A stretch of DNA of 64,000 nt from Ligula intestinalis. Taxonomy: Eukaryota; Platyhelminthes; Cestoda; Diphyllobothriidea; Diphyllobothriidae. The position numbers and the translations under genes were made by a program. Positions 63,538-64,000 of the stretch are shown here, in pieces; position 1 is the first letter of the stretch; each line of letters starts with the position of its first letter. The stretch covers positions 50,818,394 through 50,882,393 of the forward strand of contig JAYGXS010000005.1 in NCBI GenBank assembly GCA_036362985.1, in the 5' to 3' direction. Under the pieces are notes generated by a model. It saw only the letters and a list, made by a program, of their open reading frames with translations, made no database searches and was not told the DNA's origin.

Positions 63538-64000
63538 GTGAGGCACACTACTCTGCTATGCGTGTACCTTGCTTTATCGGTTGTGTTTGTTTTAGCACTC
63601 AGCCAGTGCTGATGCGCCAACACATATTCTGGGTTTTAGAGTTGACGAACAGATACCTCTCACACAGATACCTACGTAAACCTAGCTTGTGCCTCGCGGG
63701 ACCAGTAGACTGATCAGCAGCCTATTGATTATTACCAGTGGAAAAAAGCCAAACCTCCTAATAATTAAGTCAGACTAGTAGTCATTCCGGTGGATTCTAG
63801 ATGACTGCTTAGGAAATTCTGCTTGGGCAGTCAGCTTGCTGTTCCCTATTGGTGGATTCCATATGGGCGGTAAGTTGGGCGGGTAATATCGACCCAAGTG
63901 TGATTAAATTCATGGCGCGAGGCGGGGCGTTTGTAGCTTAGCGGTTAGAGCGTTGGCCCCCGGTAAAGGCCTTCTCTGATACGCGGGTTCGAATCCCGCT
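63538..64000 (+). other. afadin intron, start (continues beyond window)
   Basis: It begins GTGAGG. Nothing recognisable until the tRNA-like SINE head at the right edge. Confidence 0.8.
63925..64000 (+). mobile_element. tRNA-like SINE head, cut by window end
   Basis: TAGCTTAGCGGTTAGAGCG is a perfect box A/D arm and GCGGGTTCGAATCCCGC a perfect box B/T arm. The 30 bases between the D stem and the T stem are too many for a standard tRNA, and the D-to-T arrangement matches the window's SINE family. Confidence 0.65.

Noticed and set aside
63925..64000. Functional tRNA gene at the right edge
   Set aside because: Perfect boxes A and B, but the spacing between D and T arms does not fold into a standard anticodon and variable arm and the 3' acceptor strand is outside the window; a SINE head is more likely.
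1..64000. CRISPR arrays, bacterial operons or phage
   Set aside because: Spliceosomal introns, SINEs, LINEs and PLEs mark a eukaryotic genome; no array with regular short repeats and spacers is present.

Overview
This is a eukaryotic nuclear genome window. It is almost entirely one large gene on the + strand plus the repeats that fill its introns. Thirteen exons between 31 and 63537 join in a consistent reading phase into 1449 codons. They encode the middle of an afadin (canoe/AFDN) orthologue in the canonical order: end of RA1, linker, RA2, FHA, Ser/Pro-rich linker, DIL, and the start of the PDZ domain. Both ends of the gene lie outside the window. Short introns (81-590 bp) alternate with very long ones (up to 21.4 kb). 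The repeat content (Penelope-like elements with GIY-YIG nucleases, CR1/Jockey-type LINEs, a tRNA-derived SINE) and the divergent afadin fit a flatworm. A pseudophyllidean tapeworm such as Spirometra or a relative is my best guess, by inference only.

Layout. 1-1573: exons 1-3. 1574-9493: intron holding a SINE, a hammerhead-like motif and a nearly full-length, broken CR1-like LINE on the - strand (4.58-8.8 kb). 9494-9769: exon 4. 9770-31197: giant intron with SINEs, three LINE/PLE fragments on the - strand, a 190-bp palindrome between direct repeats, two tail-to-tail PLE ends, a fold-back PLE derivative, and three SINE units just before the FHA exon. 31198-31899: exon 5 (FHA). 31900-35497: intron with an inverted pair of hammerhead-like motifs. 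35498-35846: exon 6. 35847-41353: intron with a U1 snRNA-like gene (36984-37133), a degenerate tandem array and a 10-N gap. 41354-57147: exons 7-12 (DIL region). 57148-63291: intron with a fold-back Penelope-like element carrying RT and GIY-YIG sequences, and another PLE 3' end followed by two hammerhead-like motifs. 63292-63537: exon 13 (PDZ start). A tRNA-like SINE head runs off the right edge.

No other host protein-coding gene is supported. Afadin is a scaffold at cadherin/nectin junctions: its RA domains bind Ras/Rap GTPases and its PDZ domain binds nectin tails. The most unusual signals are: (1) a hammerhead-ribozyme-like motif repeated at PLE 3' ends, often facing outward from both sides of inverted (fold-back) PLE pairs; (2) a U1 snRNA-like gene nested in an afadin intron; (3) an in-frame, phase-matched, multiple-of-three optional intron inside afadin exon 2.
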